A stretch of 5,671 nt of DNA from Enterobacterales bacterium (GTDB lineage: Bacteria > Pseudomonadota > Gammaproteobacteria > Enterobacterales > Succinivibrionaceae), in assembly GCA_900768635.1 (NCBI GenBank), contig CAAGDP010000089.1:1-5671 (forward strand). Direction: 5' to 3'. Positions 5,606 through 5,671 of the stretch are shown piece by piece. Positions within the stretch are counted from its first letter, which is position 1. Each line of letters starts with the position of its first letter. The notes under the pieces are model-generated. The model worked only from the letters and a program-made list of their open reading frames with translations, searched no databases and was not told the DNA's origin. Made by a program: the position numbers and the translations under genes.

Positions 5606-5671
5606 TCATCGATCTGTAGAGAGCCTTAAAAGAGCGTTACAGATCGTTTTGAGAGGCTTCATCAAGTTGAA
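5606..5671 (-). CDS. Possible last codons of a minus-strand gene entering from the right edge
   Basis: Read on the minus strand from the right edge, 21 codons are open up to a TGA (complement of 5606-5608). They give FNLMKPLKTICNALLRLSTDR. The length is too short to separate from chance, and I recognise no family. The argument in its favour is position: it would converge on the transporter gene and be followed on its own strand by the hairpin at 5528-5575. Against it, a 9-bp inverted repeat (5610-5618 with 5638-5646) lies inside it. Confidence 0.15.
   Translation of the reverse strand, partial: FNLMKPLKTICNALLRLSTDR
5610..5646. repeat. Perfect 9-bp inverted repeat near the right edge
   Basis: CGATCTGTA (5610-5618) and TACAGATCG (5638-5646) are exact reverse complements with a 19-nt loop; a G-U pair (5619 with 5637) would extend the stem to ten. 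TTTT (5647-5650) follows on the + strand, too short for a confident terminator. It is the last of the hairpins visible before the window ends. Confidence 0.5.

Larger units (their letters stand above)
5167..5671. other. Gene-poor, hairpin-rich region to the right edge
   Basis: I find no convincing complete gene in these 505 nt. From left to right they hold a large imperfect stem-loop (5247-5305), a likely intrinsic terminator (5336-5361) and five further inverted repeats with arms of 7-14 bp. The right end may include the last codons of a minus-strand gene (5606-5671). The stretch 5167-5246 has no clear feature. The region is A/T-rich compared with the genes. Possible readings are a convergent intergenic region, a structured RNA or the edge of a mobile element; the sequence alone does not decide. 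Confidence 0.6.

Noticed and set aside
5576..5629. A 17-codon plus-strand frame starting MGLLFCHFLLSS.
   Set aside because: No ribosome-binding site, the ATG abuts the 3' arm of a hairpin, and the length is within chance.
5174..5630. An 18-nt imperfect direct repeat: TCTGTAGAG...CTTAAA at 5174-5191 and again at 5613-5630 (15 of 18 identical), flanking the hairpin region like an insertion duplication.
   Set aside because: A match of this quality between two places in a 500-nt A/T-rich stretch is plausible by chance, and target-site duplications are usually shorter and exact.
5240..5650. A CRISPR array or integron attC sites as explanation for the repeated hairpins.
   Set aside because: The arms differ in sequence from hairpin to hairpin, there is no regular spacing or spacer pattern, and no attC core motifs flank a gene cassette.

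Overview
The window holds a short methionine-synthesis operon followed by an amino-acid transporter. A hairpin-rich region with no recognisable gene fills the last 0.5 kb. Three genes are complete and confident, all on the + strand: metE (459-2732), metF (2719-3588) and a sodium:neurotransmitter symporter (NSS) family transporter (3787-5166). A fragment of an unrecognised protein (2-208, + strand) enters from the left edge.

Organism: bacterial, with Shine-Dalgarno-led genes, intrinsic terminators, moderate base composition and overlapping operon genes. From memory of the families, the MetF wording (SFEVFPPKR near the start, HLYTMNN near the end) resembles MetF of anaerobic gut bacteria such as Clostridia. 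This is too weak to name a taxon. Horizontal exchange of methionine genes would blur it, and a Gram-negative anaerobe (for example Succinivibrionaceae or Treponema) is equally possible.

Layout: 1-208 is the end of an unknown protein. 209-458 is the metE upstream region, with a hairpin that encloses a tiny leader-peptide-like frame, then an AT-rich inverted repeat overlapping a plausible promoter just before metE. metE and metF overlap by 14 nt and end in a strong intrinsic terminator (3613-3647). The transporter has its own upstream region (3648-3786) with a candidate promoter. After it come a stem-loop (5247-5305), a likely intrinsic terminator (5336-5361) and then a run of perfect or near-perfect inverted repeats to the right edge.

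How the genes work together: MetF reduces 5,10-methylene-tetrahydrofolate to 5-methyl-tetrahydrofolate. MetE passes that methyl group (from the polyglutamylated form) to homocysteine to make methionine without cobalamin. The transporter is a Na+-coupled amino-acid importer and probably a separate transcription unit; its substrate cannot be read from the sequence.

The coding part is ordinary. The most unusual part is 5247-5646, where seven separate inverted repeats are packed into 400 bp without a gene. It could be a convergent intergenic region full of terminators, a structured non-coding RNA, or the edge of a mobile element. I could not identify it as any known system.
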